Shown: positions 1-9,169 of the stretch, in pieces
Layout: every line of letters starts with the position of its first letter
Position numbering within the stretch: position 1 is the first letter of the stretch
Assembly (NCBI GenBank): GCA_947465645.1
Contig: CANIBQ010000017.1
Span: forward strand, 1-64,000
DNA: 64,000 bases
Reading direction: 5' to 3'
From: Acidobacteriota bacterium
GTDB taxonomy: Bacteria; Acidobacteriota; Vicinamibacteria; Vicinamibacterales; UBA2999
Notes under the pieces: generated by a model
Seen by the model: only the letters and a program-made list of their open reading frames with translations
Told to the model about the DNA's origin: nothing
The model's database searches: none
Position numbers and translations under genes: made by a program

Positions 1-560
1 ACCGGCTGGGCGTCCGGCGTTCCCACCCTCGCGAGCCAGGCTGCGGCCACGAGCATCAGCGATACCGCAAACGTGGCAAAGCCGGCCGCCATGGCGCTCG
101 TCGCCAGGCTGGAGATGAACAAGGCGACGGAGATGAATGCCGCTCCCATCAGCAGCAGCCCCACGAAGCCGGTGGCAACGGACCCCCCTTCGGGAGCTCC
201 GAAGAGAAATAGCGTCGCCACCAGCGCCAGGGGAGCCAGCAGCATCACCGCGTACAACGCAAGCGTGCCGGCGAAGGTGGCGTTGGCGCGCGCAGTCGCC
301 AGGGGCAGGACGACCAGCGCGGCGGCGCCGACCCACAGCACGAACGGGCGGATCAGGAGCTGATTGAGGTTGATGGGCTCCGGCGGGGGCGCGGAGAGGG
401 CCTGGCTGCTCTGGTCCAGGAAGGCGTTCAGGGTCGCCACGAACGCGATGCCGGCAAGCAGCGCGAAAAGCGCAACAGTCAGCCAGGAATTGGCGTCGCC
501 GAGCTGGCGCTTCACCTGATTCCCGACGGTTTCGCTCCTTGTGTCCACTGGCAGCAGCAT
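1..560 (-). CDS. ABC-2 type (GldF/NosY-like) transporter permease, C-terminus cut by window edge
   Basis: Reading the minus strand from the ATG at 558-560 gives 186 open codons that run off the left edge, so the C-terminus is not seen. The product is very hydrophobic, with about five likely membrane segments (roughly residues 25-47, 72-92, 98-122, 128-150 and 156-178). The pattern INLNQLLIRPF before segment 2 and LLMGAAFISVALFISSL later are typical of permeases that pair with a GldA/NosF-like ATPase. The usual cytosolic loop with an EEKRxGTLE motif is missing: VLPLATARAN runs almost straight into GTLALYA. The start has only a weak AAGG upstream. No ATPase partner is in the window. The family call is from motif memory. 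Confidence 0.7.
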   Translation of the reverse strand, partial: MLLPVDTRSETVGNQVKRQLGDANSWLTVALFALLAGIAFVATLNAFLDQSSQALSAPPPEPINLNQLLIRPFVLWVGAAALVVLPLATARANATFAGTLALYAVMLLAPLALVATLFLFGAPEGGSVATGFVGLLLMGAAFISVALFISSLATSAMAAGFATFAVSLMLVAAAWLARVGTPDAQP

Positions 561-572
561 AGACCTTTTTCC

Positions 573-600
573 TTGACGTTTTTTGAAGCCGACTTAATAT
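573..600 (+). promoter_or_regulatory. Candidate sigma70-type promoter for the TonB receptor at 676
   Basis: TTGACG (573-578) and TAATAT (595-600) are separated by 16 bp in the divergent gap between the permease and the receptor. This predicts transcription starting near 607 and a leader of about 70 nt. A strong Shine-Dalgarno (GGGGAGG, about 664-670) precedes the ATG at 676. Confidence 0.5.
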
Positions 601-675
601 AGGCCGCGTACGTCCACGCGATCCCCCCTCACGCCGCTAACTCGTGCTTCAACGCCCCCTTCAGGGGAGGTAACT

Positions 676-3639
676 ATGTTCCGACCGGTTCGACTGACAC
701 TGACACTCCTTGCAGCGATCGTGATGCTTCCCGCGTTCGCCTACGCCCAGGCGTCGATCACCGGCGTGGTGCGCGATACGTCCGGCGCGGTGCTTCCCGG
801 CGTCACGGTGGAGGCGGCCAGCCCCGCCCTGCTGGAGAAAGTTCGAACCGTCGTGTCCGACGGCAACGGCCAGTACAGGATTGAGAATCTGCGGCCGGGC
901 CTCTACGTCGTTACCTTCACGCTTCCCGGGTTCGCCACGGTCAGGCGAGAAGGGATCGAGCTCGAGGGCAGCTTCGTGGCCTCGGTGAACTCCGAGATGC
1001 GTGTCGGCGGGCTGGAAGAAACGGTGACCGTCACGGGTGAGAGCCCGAGCGTGGACGTGCAGAGCACGCTGCGCCAGCGGGTGTTCGATGCGGAGCTCCT
1101 CGAGGCCATCCCGTCGAGCCGGGCGCCACAACGCGTGGCCGCGCTCCTTCCGGGCGTGACGACGCAGCGGCAGGACGTCGGCGGGATCCAGGGGGACGGC
1201 ACCGCCCGCGGCAACGTCACGGTTCGCGGCGTTTCAGACGCGCGGATGAACATCAACGGCGTCTCCAACCAGTCAACGAGCCAGAGCGTCACCGCCGCCG
1301 ACGGCGCCTACAACATGGCGGCCTACCAGGAGATGGCGGTCGATACCGGCGGCACCGGCGCCGAGCACAGCCAGGGCGGCCTGCGCATGAACATGATCCC
1401 GCGCGACGGCGGCAACACCTTCCGCGGATTCTTCCTTGCGAGCTACGCCGACGAGAACATGCAGGGCAGCAACTTCACCCAGGAGTTGAAAGACGCGGGC
1501 CTGAGCAACCCGGATTCAATCAAGCGCCTCTGGGACGTCAATCCGGCATTCGGCGGCCCGATCGTGCGCGACAGGATCTGGTTCCATTCGACGGCGCGCG
1601 TCACCGGCGCGTCGAGCTACGCCTCGCTCTTCTACAACAAGAACGCGGGCAACCCGAACGTGTGGACCTACGAGCCCGACACCACGCGCGGCGCCGCGTA
1701 CAACGACCATACGATTCGCAACGCGAACGTGCGGGTGACGTGGCAGGCGACGCCCAAGCACAAGGTGGCGCTCAGCTTCGACCCGTCACGCATCTGCGAC
1801 TGCCCCAGGGGCCTGACCGCGGCGGTGGCTCCAGAAGCAGGGATGACGGATCACGTGACGAACTTTCCAAAAAACTTCCTCTTCGGCGACTGGACGGCGC
1901 CGGTGACCAACCGCCTCCTGATCGACTCGGCCTTCGTCAGAAACTGGAGCTTCACGGCCCGCCCCAGCCAGAATCTCGAGTTCACCCCGGGTCCCACCAA
2001 GATGGTCAGCGTGACCGAGCAGTCAACCGGGATGCTTTACCGCGCGGCGTGGCAGGCTCACGAGACGAAGAACGACACGTTCTTCTGGCGCGGCGCGGTG
2101 TCGTATATCACGGGCGCCCATGCCTTCAAGACCGGCTTCAACTACGGATGGGGCTTCCAGGACCGCACCGACTTCAGCCCCGACGCTCCGATGATGTTCC
2201 GGTTCAACAACGGCGTACCCAACCAGATTACGCTGCACGCGCGGCCGTTCCGCAACATCACGCACATCCGCGACCATGGCCTCTACGTGCAGGACCGCTG
2301 GACCGTCGATCGGCTGACCGTCACGGGCGGCCTCCGCTACGACTACTTCTACGACTTCTTCCCGGAGACGCCGATCGGGCCGTCCGATTACGCCCCGCAG
2401 CGCAACATCGTGTTCCCGAAGACCGAAGGCGTCCGGTGGCACGACATCGAGCCGCGATTCGGCGCAGCCTATGACCTCTTCGGCGACGGAAAGACGGCGC
2501 TGAAGGTCAGCCTCAACAAGTACATGGCCGGCCAGGCGGCCATCGGCGCTTTTGCGTTCGACATGGCGCCCTCGAATCGGCTGGTCAACACGACCAACCG
2601 ATCATGGTCGGACGCCAACCGCAACTTCGTTCCCGACTGCGACCTGGTCAATCCGGTCGCCAACGGCGAATGCGGCGCGATGTCCAACCCCGATTTCGGC
2701 ACGACGCGAAGCGGCGTGACCTACGACCCCGACACGCTCACCGGCTGGGGCAAGCGCGACAACAACTGGCAGTTCACCGCCGGCGTACAGCGCGAGATCC
2801 TGCCGCGGACGTCGATTGACGTCAGCTACTTCCGTACCTCGTTCGGCAACTTTGTCCTCACCGATGACCGCGCCCTCGCCGCGACGGACTTCGACACGTT
2901 CAGCATCACCGCGCCCAGGGATCCGCGCCTGCCCGATGGCGGCGGCTACACGGTGTCGGGCCTGTACAACCTCAAGCCCTCGGCGTTTGGCCGCCGGGCC
3001 GATCTCTTCCTGACCTACTCAGATAACTTCGGCAACCAGACCGATCGCTGGGACGGCGTCGACATCACCATTAACGCGCGCCCGCGCGCCGGCGTACTGC
3101 TGCAGGGCGGCACCAACACCCAGCGCCGGACGCTCGACCGGTGCGACGTCGTGTCGAAGGTGCCGGAATCGATACTCAACGTCGCCGCAAACGCGTCCAG
3201 CATCCCCTACTGCCGCCAGCAGGGCAATTGGCTGACGCAGGTGAAGCTCACGGGGTCGTACACGGTTCCCAAGGTGGACGTACAGTTGACGGCGGCGCTG
3301 CAGAGCCAGCCCGGCCCGGAGATCGTGGCGAATTTCAACGCGACCAATGCCGTGGTGACCCCGTCGCTGGGCCGTCCCCTGTCGGGAGGCGCGGCGAACA
3401 TCCCGGTGAACCTGGTGGCCCCGATGACGTCGTACGGCGACCGCCTGAACCAGCTCGATCTGCGCATCGGCAAGATCCTGCGTTTTGGCGGGACCCGCGC
3501 GACGGCGAGCGTTGACCTGTACAATGCGCTCAATTCGAGCCCGGTCATCACGCTGAGTCCCAGTTTCGCAACCTGGCAGCGGCCTCAGGCGATCCTGAAC
3601 GCCCGCTTTGCCAAGCTCGTCCTGCAACTCGACTTCTGA
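676..3639 (+). CDS. TonB-dependent receptor, Oar-like, with carboxypeptidase-regulatory-like N-domain
   Basis: 987 aa outer-membrane protein, expected to import an unknown substrate with TonB energy. A Sec signal peptide ends near AYAQA (residue 25). A carboxypeptidase-regulatory-like beta-sandwich follows (about 26-105; SGAVLPGVTVEA, GQYRIENLRPGLY), then a plug domain and a long beta-barrel that ends in an aromatic residue (LVLQLDF), as outer-membrane barrels do. The start is set by GGGGAGG about 5 nt upstream. It is a clear paralogue of the receptor at 41711: both share NPNVWTYEPDT-type blocks, a Cys pair (CDC here, CLC there) near residue 375 and VPDCxL...GEC near residue 655. It is followed by a secreted propeller and an amidohydrolase on the same strand, suggesting one uptake and processing locus. 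The substrate is unknown. Confidence 0.9.
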   Translation: MFRPVRLTLTLLAAIVMLPAFAYAQASITGVVRDTSGAVLPGVTVEAASPALLEKVRTVVSDGNGQYRIENLRPGLYVVTFTLPGFATVRREGIELEGSFVASVNSEMRVGGLEETVTVTGESPSVDVQSTLRQRVFDAELLEAIPSSRAPQRVAALLPGVTTQRQDVGGIQGDGTARGNVTVRGVSDARMNINGVSNQSTSQSVTAADGAYNMAAYQEMAVDTGGTGAEHSQGGLRMNMIPRDGGNTFRGFFLASYADENMQGSNFTQELKDAGLSNPDSIKRLWDVNPAFGGPIVRDRIWFHSTARVTGASSYASLFYNKNAGNPNVWTYEPDTTRGAAYNDHTIRNANVRVTWQATPKHKVALSFDPSRICDCPRGLTAAVAPEAGMTDHVTNFPKNFLFGDWTAPVTNRLLIDSAFVRNWSFTARPSQNLEFTPGPTKMVSVTEQSTGMLYRAAWQAHETKNDTFFWRGAVSYITGAHAFKTGFNYGWGFQDRTDFSPDAPMMFRFNNGVPNQITLHARPFRNITHIRDHGLYVQDRWTVDRLTVTGGLRYDYFYDFFPETPIGPSDYAPQRNIVFPKTEGVRWHDIEPRFGAAYDLFGDGKTALKVSLNKYMAGQAAIGAFAFDMAPSNRLVNTTNRSWSDANRNFVPDCDLVNPVANGECGAMSNPDFGTTRSGVTYDPDTLTGWGKRDNNWQFTAGVQREILPRTSIDVSYFRTSFGNFVLTDDRALAATDFDTFSITAPRDPRLPDGGGYTVSGLYNLKPSAFGRRADLFLTYSDNFGNQTDRWDGVDITINARPRAGVLLQGGTNTQRRTLDRCDVVSKVPESILNVAANASSIPYCRQQGNWLTQVKLTGSYTVPKVDVQLTAALQSQPGPEIVANFNATNAVVTPSLGRPLSGGAANIPVNLVAPMTSYGDRLNQLDLRIGKILRFGGTRATASVDLYNALNSSPVITLSPSFATWQRPQAILNARFAKLVLQLDF

Positions 3640-3681
3640 TAGCGTGACTGGCGCAGCCGGGCTTCCTATGAGAGGAATCGC

Positions 3682-5931
3682 ATGATGCATTTCGGACGTC
3701 GTCTGGGGCGGTTCGTTCTGGCGCTGGTGGTGGTCACTATCGCCGGCGCGTTCGCGCTCGGAAGCGGCGGACTCCCGTCCGGCTCGACCGGTGAAGCGCG
3801 CCTCGTCGCCTTCGAGCCGCTCCCCGACTACTCGGGTGAGTCGTGCGAGTGGGAGGTCGCGGAGCCCCAGGGCCAGGCGTCGTACGCCGCCGCCGGGGCC
3901 GCGGCAGCGCAGCGCCCGGACGGCGCGAGCCGCATGGCGGTGACCGCGCGTCCGCCGCTGCGGTTCGTCCAGGACCCGTATCCGAGCTACAGCTCGATCG
4001 CGGTGGATCCGGTGCGGAACGAGGTCGTGGTGACCGACGAAAACCGCTTCCAGATCATGGTCTACGACCGGCTGGCGGTGACGCCCGCGTCGGCCGAGCA
4101 GACCACGCCGAAGCGCGTCATCAGCGGACTGAACACGCACACCCAGTATGCGAGCGACGTCTACATCGACCAGCCGTCGGGCGATATCTACGTCATCAAC
4201 AACGACACCGTCCACAACACCACGGTCTACGGCCCCAATGCCAGCGGCGACGTGCCGCCCGACCGCGAGTTCATCGTGATGCAGGGCAACTTCGGCCAGG
4301 CCGTCGATGAGTCGCGCCAGGAGATGTACATCACTGAGCAGCGGGAGAGCGCGATCACGGTGTGGAAGAAGTCGTCGGGCATGAAGGACCACGCGCTTCG
4401 CCTGATCCAGGGCGACCAGACCAGGCTGGCCGACCCCCACGGCATCGCGTTCGACCCCAAGAACCGGCTCCTCTACGTCGCCAACTACGGCACCTCCCAC
4501 GTGGTGCGCAAGGGCACCGGCGAGCGGGCGAAGGCGACGATTCCCAACTGGCCCGGCGGCCCGGGCGGCAACGAGATCGTCCCCGGCTCCGGCACGTTCG
4601 ACCGGCCGTCCATCACCGTGTATTCAGCGGACATCGTCGGCAACATGCCGCCCCTGCGCGTCATCCAGGGACCGAAGACCAAGATGGATCACCCGACGGG
4701 CGTGGCCTTCGACCCGGAGCGCGGCGAGCTGTATGTCGCCGACGAGATCACCGGCGTCATCTCGGTATTCAGCGCGAATGCGCAGGGCGACGTCGCGCCG
4801 ATCCGTGAGCTCAAGGGGCCGAAGACGATGATGAAGAACCCCAGCGACGTCTTCCTCGATTTCGCCAACAGGGAGATGTGGGTGGCCAGCTTCGGCAACC
4901 ACCTGGCGCTCGCCTACCCGCTGGGCGCGTCGGGCGACACGGCGCCGGTGCGGGTCATCCGCGGCTCCCCGCTCAACACGCCCGCGGCGATGATCAGCAA
5001 CCCGTTCGCGCTCACGTTCGACACGAAGCGCGAAGAGATCCTGGTCACCAGTTGCGTGGGGCATCCGCGGATCGCGGCCTTCGCGCGGGACGCCGACAAG
5101 AACGCCCAGCCGGTGCGGGAGATTAAAGGGGCCAACACCAAGACGAATCGCACGATGCACGCCATCGCCTACGATGCCATCAACGACGAGATCGTCGTGC
5201 CATCGCGGGCAGGCCAGGCGATCCTGACCTTCCGCGGCGGCGCCAACGGCGACGAGGCGCCCATCCGCATCATCCAGGGGCCGAAGACCGAGCTCAGGCA
5301 GTTCGACAAGCTGTCGGTCGACGCGATCAATAATGAGATCCTGGTGTTCTTCGGCGGCAACGTCTGGGTGTTCGACCGCACCGCCAACGGCGACGTCGCG
5401 CCCAAGCGGAAGCTGAACCCGCCTGGCATGAGCGCCAACCATGCGGTGGTCGACCCCGTGCACAACCTGCTGGTCGTCGCGGGCGGCAACAAGATCTGGA
5501 TCTTCGACCGCCTCGCCGAGGGTCCGGATGCGAAACCGAAGGCGATCATCGGCGGCGGACCGATCAGCGGGCTGCGGGTCGGCAACGGGATGACGCTCTA
5601 TCCGCCGACGGGGAAAATCGTCGTCAACGTGGCGGGTGCGCGGGAGGAATCACGTGTGGAAGGCGAGCCCGCGTCGCCTGAAGCCCTGGCCTCCGACAAT
5701 GCCTACGTCGGCATCTGGAGCATCGACGACAGCGGCGACGTGGCGCCACAGTGGACGATTGCCGGCCCAAAGGGTATGCTCCGGCAGCCCAGAGGTGTAA
5801 CGCTCGACCCGAAGAACAAAACGCTCATCGTCAGCGACAAGTATCTGAACGGCGTCCTGACCTACTCTTTCCCTGAACTGTTTGACGCGCCGCGCGCACG
5901 GGAAACCGCTCGCGCGGCAAACTCGAGGTAA
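3682..5931 (+). CDS. Secreted NHL-like beta-propeller protein
   Basis: 749 aa. An N-terminal hydrophobic segment (about residues 10-28) should export or anchor it. Most of the chain is a repeating unit of about 50-60 residues with the pattern GVAFDPxxxELYVAD, then a valine/phenylalanine strand, then ANGDVAPxRxIxGPKT. At least nine units can be seen, as in NHL/SMP-30-like propellers. No catalytic residues are evident, so it may bind a ligand or scaffold partner proteins. It starts 42 bp after the TonB receptor and ends 7 bp before the amidohydrolase, so the three probably form an operon. AGAGGA precedes the tandem ATGATG start; either ATG could be used. The family call rests on repeat periodicity; the function is not known. 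Confidence 0.65.
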   Translation: MMHFGRRLGRFVLALVVVTIAGAFALGSGGLPSGSTGEARLVAFEPLPDYSGESCEWEVAEPQGQASYAAAGAAAAQRPDGASRMAVTARPPLRFVQDPYPSYSSIAVDPVRNEVVVTDENRFQIMVYDRLAVTPASAEQTTPKRVISGLNTHTQYASDVYIDQPSGDIYVINNDTVHNTTVYGPNASGDVPPDREFIVMQGNFGQAVDESRQEMYITEQRESAITVWKKSSGMKDHALRLIQGDQTRLADPHGIAFDPKNRLLYVANYGTSHVVRKGTGERAKATIPNWPGGPGGNEIVPGSGTFDRPSITVYSADIVGNMPPLRVIQGPKTKMDHPTGVAFDPERGELYVADEITGVISVFSANAQGDVAPIRELKGPKTMMKNPSDVFLDFANREMWVASFGNHLALAYPLGASGDTAPVRVIRGSPLNTPAAMISNPFALTFDTKREEILVTSCVGHPRIAAFARDADKNAQPVREIKGANTKTNRTMHAIAYDAINDEIVVPSRAGQAILTFRGGANGDEAPIRIIQGPKTELRQFDKLSVDAINNEILVFFGGNVWVFDRTANGDVAPKRKLNPPGMSANHAVVDPVHNLLVVAGGNKIWIFDRLAEGPDAKPKAIIGGGPISGLRVGNGMTLYPPTGKIVVNVAGAREESRVEGEPASPEALASDNAYVGIWSIDDSGDVAPQWTIAGPKGMLRQPRGVTLDPKNKTLIVSDKYLNGVLTYSFPELFDAPRARETARAANSR

Positions 5932-5938
5932 CCGATAC

Positions 5939-7117
5939 ATGAGAGCAGACAACCACACACATCACGCAGGCTGCGGCCACTCACGACGCACGTTCCTGAC
6001 CGGGCTCGCCGCGGCAGGCATTGGCGCGGGCGCAGCGGCGTGCGGCGGCGGCACGACCGAACCGGCGGCCCCGGCGGCCGTGGCCAATGCCGGCGACCAG
6101 ATCCCCGACGCCGGCAACGAGAACCGGATCAGCGTGCACCACCACTACGCGCCGCCCATGTGGGTGAAGGTGCTCACCGAGAACGACGCCCTCAACGCCG
6201 AGGCGTGGAAGGGTTGGCAGCCGTCCCAGGCCGTGGAAGCGATGGACCGGGCGGGCGTTCGCACCTCCATCTCGTCGATCACCGTGCCGGGCATCTACTT
6301 CTGGGAAGGATTCGGCAACCAGCAGGCGCCTCCCGGAGCCAAGGTCAAGAACGACGTCGTGGCGATGGCTCGCGACGCCAACGAGTTCGGCGCCAAGATG
6401 AAGGCGGACTTCCCGGGCCGCTTCGGCATCTGGGCATCGCTGCCGCTGCCGCTGGTCGACGAGAGCCTCAAGGAGATCGAGTACGCGCTCGACACGCTCA
6501 AGCTCGATGGCATCGGCCTCACCACCAGCATCGGCGTGAAGTACTTGGGCGACCTCTCGTTCACACCGGTGATGGAGGAGCTGAACCGCCGCAAGGCGGT
6601 GGTCTACACCCACCCGGGTGCAGCACCCTGCTGCCTCTACCTGATCCCGAAAGTCGGCCCGACCACGCTCGAGTACAGCCAGGACACGGCGCGCACCATC
6701 GTCAGCTGGATCCAGAGCGGCCAGGCGGCGAAGTTCCCAGACATCGGCTGGATCTTCTCGCACGGCGGCGGCGACATCTGGTCGCAGCGCTACATCAACG
6801 GGGAGTACGGGACGAGCCGGAAGGGCTACGAGTCTGGCGCGGGCCAGGACAAGATCGCGTTCCTGAAGAAGTACTATTACGACACGGCGGCGTCAGGCAA
6901 CTGGGTGATGATGCAGAACCTCAAGTCGATCATCGGCACCTCGCAGGTCGTGCTCGGCGACGACCACCCGTACGGCGAGCCGTTGACCTACGTGAAGCAG
7001 CTGAAGGAACTGGCCACCGACGGAACGCTCACGGTGGATGAAGTCAACGCGATCCTGCGCGACAACATGCTGCGATTCATGCCGCAGCTGAAGGCGTACC
7101 AGGCAGCGACCACCTAG
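5939..7117 (+). CDS. Tat-exported lipoprotein, amidohydrolase (amidohydrolase-2/ACMSD-like) family
   Basis: 392 aa from the ATG at 5939; the frame is open further upstream, but this start puts the signal at the N-terminus. A twin-arginine motif SRRTFL (residues 15-20), a hydrophobic stretch and a lipobox ending at Cys35 (GAAAC) indicate folded export and lipid anchoring. The mature part has HHH (67-69), a later HPG, HGGGD and GDDHPYG, matching the metal-binding sites of the amidohydrolase-2 superfamily (ACMSD and resorcylate decarboxylase relatives), whose members hydrolyse or decarboxylate small ring or carboxylate compounds. The first ten residues are unusually His-rich (HTHHAGCGH). It lies 7 bp after the propeller gene. 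The exact reaction cannot be assigned. Confidence 0.75.
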   Translation: MRADNHTHHAGCGHSRRTFLTGLAAAGIGAGAAACGGGTTEPAAPAAVANAGDQIPDAGNENRISVHHHYAPPMWVKVLTENDALNAEAWKGWQPSQAVEAMDRAGVRTSISSITVPGIYFWEGFGNQQAPPGAKVKNDVVAMARDANEFGAKMKADFPGRFGIWASLPLPLVDESLKEIEYALDTLKLDGIGLTTSIGVKYLGDLSFTPVMEELNRRKAVVYTHPGAAPCCLYLIPKVGPTTLEYSQDTARTIVSWIQSGQAAKFPDIGWIFSHGGGDIWSQRYINGEYGTSRKGYESGAGQDKIAFLKKYYYDTAASGNWVMMQNLKSIIGTSQVVLGDDHPYGEPLTYVKQLKELATDGTLTVDEVNAILRDNMLRFMPQLKAYQAATT

Positions 7118-7130
7118 TCCTGCAAGACCA

Positions 7131-7172
7131 GGAACCTGGAGCCGAGAGCTATCGTTCTCGGTTCCGGGTTCC
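7131..7172. terminator. 17-bp stem hairpin after the amidohydrolase gene
   Basis: Arms 7131-7147 and 7156-7172 pair over all 17 positions (two G-U wobbles) around an 8-nt loop, 14 bp after the stop at 7117. There is no T-tract, so it is more likely an RNA-stabilising or factor-dependent end than a classic intrinsic terminator. Confidence 0.4.
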
Positions 7173-7245
7173 CCGCTCACCGCCTACCTCCGCTTAACAC
7201 CCACGACACCTTCATCGAATCGCGCTGTGTTACCATCCGCCCGCC

Positions 7246-8142
7246 ATGCGGACTTCCACACTTTTCACGGCACTCATCCTGGCCGCCACCATTGCGGGGA
7301 CTGGCGCTCAGCAACCCGCCCAGTTCTCGCCTGACTGGTACGCGCAGTTCAGTGGCGAGTACAGCCAGGCCGTCGAGCCGTTCCGCATCGTCGGCAACAT
7401 CTATTACGTCGGGGCGCGGAACATTTCCTCGTACCTGATTACCAATCCTCAGGGACACATCCTGATCGACACGGGGACGACGGCGATGCACGACGTCATC
7501 CGGAACAACGTGCAGCAACTCGGCTTCTCGACATCCGACATCAGGATCATGTTGTCGAGCCACGCGCATTTCGATCACGTCGCAGGCCACGCGGCGATGA
7601 AGAAGCTCACCGGCGCACAGATCATGGCGATGGCTGGCGATGCCGAAGCGCTCTCGAGCGGCAAGGACAACTCCGCGCTCGGCGCCGTTGGCTGGACCCC
7701 TGTGGTCGTCGATCGCGTGCTGACAGATGGCGATACGGTGACGCTTGGCGGCACCAGCCTGCGCGCCATGCTGACGTCTGGACACACACAGGGCGCCACG
7801 ACCTGGTTCACGGCGGTGGAGGACAAGGGACGCCGATATAGCGTGGCGATTCTCGGCGGCACGACGCCCAACGGCGGCATTCCGCTCATCAACAATCCGC
7901 GGCACCGCACGGTCATCGAAGACACGCAGCGGACGCTCACGCGTCTCAAGGCCGAACCGCCGCCCGACATCTACCTGGTCGGCCACCCGCAGGCGATGTT
8001 CGCGGACAAGGTCGATCGCATCAAGACCGGCGCATTGCCGCATCCGCTGTTGAATCGCGACGCGTGGACCGCGCAGATTGCCGCTGCCGACGCGGCGTTC
8101 CAGAAACGCGTCGCGGACGAGCGCCCAGTCGCGAGCCGCTGA
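7246..8142 (+). CDS. Subclass B3-like metallo-beta-lactamase-fold hydrolase
   Basis: 298 aa with a signal peptide cleaved after about residue 21 (GTGAQQ). The zinc ligands of the B3 pattern are all visible: HAHFDH at 106-111, His180 in SGHTQG and His247 in VGHPQ. The N-terminal strand YYVGARNISSYLI and the IDTGTTAMHD turn are also B3-like. B3-like enzymes in soil bacteria include true beta-lactamases and hydrolases of other substrates, so resistance should not be assumed. It ends at 8142, directly abutting the stop of the convergent MBL-fold gene (8143) with no spacer. It is on the same strand as the amidohydrolase, separated by a hairpin. Confidence 0.85.
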   Translation: MRTSTLFTALILAATIAGTGAQQPAQFSPDWYAQFSGEYSQAVEPFRIVGNIYYVGARNISSYLITNPQGHILIDTGTTAMHDVIRNNVQQLGFSTSDIRIMLSSHAHFDHVAGHAAMKKLTGAQIMAMAGDAEALSSGKDNSALGAVGWTPVVVDRVLTDGDTVTLGGTSLRAMLTSGHTQGATTWFTAVEDKGRRYSVAILGGTTPNGGIPLINNPRHRTVIEDTQRTLTRLKAEPPPDIYLVGHPQAMFADKVDRIKTGALPHPLLNRDAWTAQIAAADAAFQKRVADERPVASR

Positions 8143-9162
8143 TTAACGATACAGCCTGAGGTTGTTGTAGGCGGCTTCGATATTCAGCCGGCGGCGCTGC
8201 TCGTACCCGGCCCAGCCCTTGTATTTCTCGAGCATCAGGGTGTCCTGCAGCTCCGAGAGACTCTTGCCCTGGGACATGCCGGCGGAGACCGCGGACCTGA
8301 GGTCCTCCCAGAACTGACGCATCGCGGTCACGTCGGCCTTCGTCCCTAACTGTCCTTCGCCCGCGGCAAACACATCGAAGTCCAGCGCTTCGACGGCCTT
8401 CATGGAATCAATGAAGCCGGCCATCGGGTTGTGGTCAAAATCTCCCCAGGCCCCAGGCAGCGATTGCAATGAGCCGGATACCGCCCCGTCGGCGATGAAA
8501 TCCACGGCGTAGGCCACGCGTTCCGCTGGAAACAGGACGACGCTCGCATCGTCCGAGTGATTGATCCCGGGGTGAATCAATTCGACCGTCGCGCCTCCCA
8601 GCGTGAGCGTCTTCCGCCCGGAGTACACGAGATCCGGAGCATGTACTTCACCCCAATACTCTGCCGGCGTGACTCCCCCGTCGCCGTTCCGATCGAGGCG
8701 CGTGAATAACTGCTGAAAGCGGAGGGCCCCTGCCGCTTCGTCAAACTCGATGCGACTGTTCCTGTTGGTGTCCCAGATACCGCCCGGCATCTGCGGCAGG
8801 CGCCCATCCATGGCGCGAGCCACGTGCTCGTGCGCAACGAACTGGGCGGTGTCGGCGAACACGTTCCCACCTTCTATGTGGTCGTAGTGGCCGTGGCTGT
8901 AGATGACGTATCTGACCGGTACGCGGAATCGCTCGGCGAGTTCCGCCTTCAGCCAGGTCGCAAAGGGCGTATTGATCGGATCGGCGAGGATGATGCCGTC
9001 CGGGGTGACGAGGAAGACGTTGTGCAGGCCGCCCGCGGTGCCGCGATAGAGGTTGCCGGTAATCCTGGTGATGTCGACGGCGGGACGAACGGGCGGCGAC
9101 TGCGCAACGAGCGCCGCGGCTGATACGACCGCAAAGACAGCGGCGAGCAGACGCGGCGCCAC
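8143..9162 (-). CDS. Exported MBL-fold metallohydrolase with inserted EF-hand pair
   Basis: 339 aa with a signal peptide (cut near residue 21). The MBL core shows HGHYDH (90-95), His202 in NHSDD and Asp221 in AVDFIAD. Between the first motif and His202 lies an insertion with two canonical EF-hand loops, DTNRNSRIEFDE (131-142) and DRNGDGGVTPAE (157-168), whose loop positions 1, 3, 5 and 12 carry the expected acidic or Asn ligands. The last expected metal His is replaced: the strand reads AAGEGQLG rather than a GHG motif. Calcium control or stabilisation of a periplasmic hydrolase is a plausible inference. It is 7 bp downstream of a small exported-protein gene, hence probably co-transcribed, and it is tail-to-tail with the B3-like gene. 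Confidence 0.85.
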   Translation of the reverse strand: MAPRLLAAVFAVVSAAALVAQSPPVRPAVDITRITGNLYRGTAGGLHNVFLVTPDGIILADPINTPFATWLKAELAERFRVPVRYVIYSHGHYDHIEGGNVFADTAQFVAHEHVARAMDGRLPQMPGGIWDTNRNSRIEFDEAAGALRFQQLFTRLDRNGDGGVTPAEYWGEVHAPDLVYSGRKTLTLGGATVELIHPGINHSDDASVVLFPAERVAYAVDFIADGAVSGSLQSLPGAWGDFDHNPMAGFIDSMKAVEALDFDVFAAGEGQLGTKADVTAMRQFWEDLRSAVSAGMSQGKSLSELQDTLMLEKYKGWAGYEQRRRLNIEAAYNNLRLYR

Positions 9163-9169
9163 TGAAGGC

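Noticed and set aside
3019..4500. 493-codon minus-strand ORF opposite the receptor and propeller genes
   Set aside because: It crosses two well-supported plus-strand genes, is Arg/Val/His/Asp-rich as expected from antisense high-GC sequence and has no domain or ribosome site.
7246..8142. Antibiotic-resistance beta-lactamase
   Set aside because: The B3 fold and zinc ligands are clear, but many environmental homologues act on other substrates and nothing in the context points to resistance.
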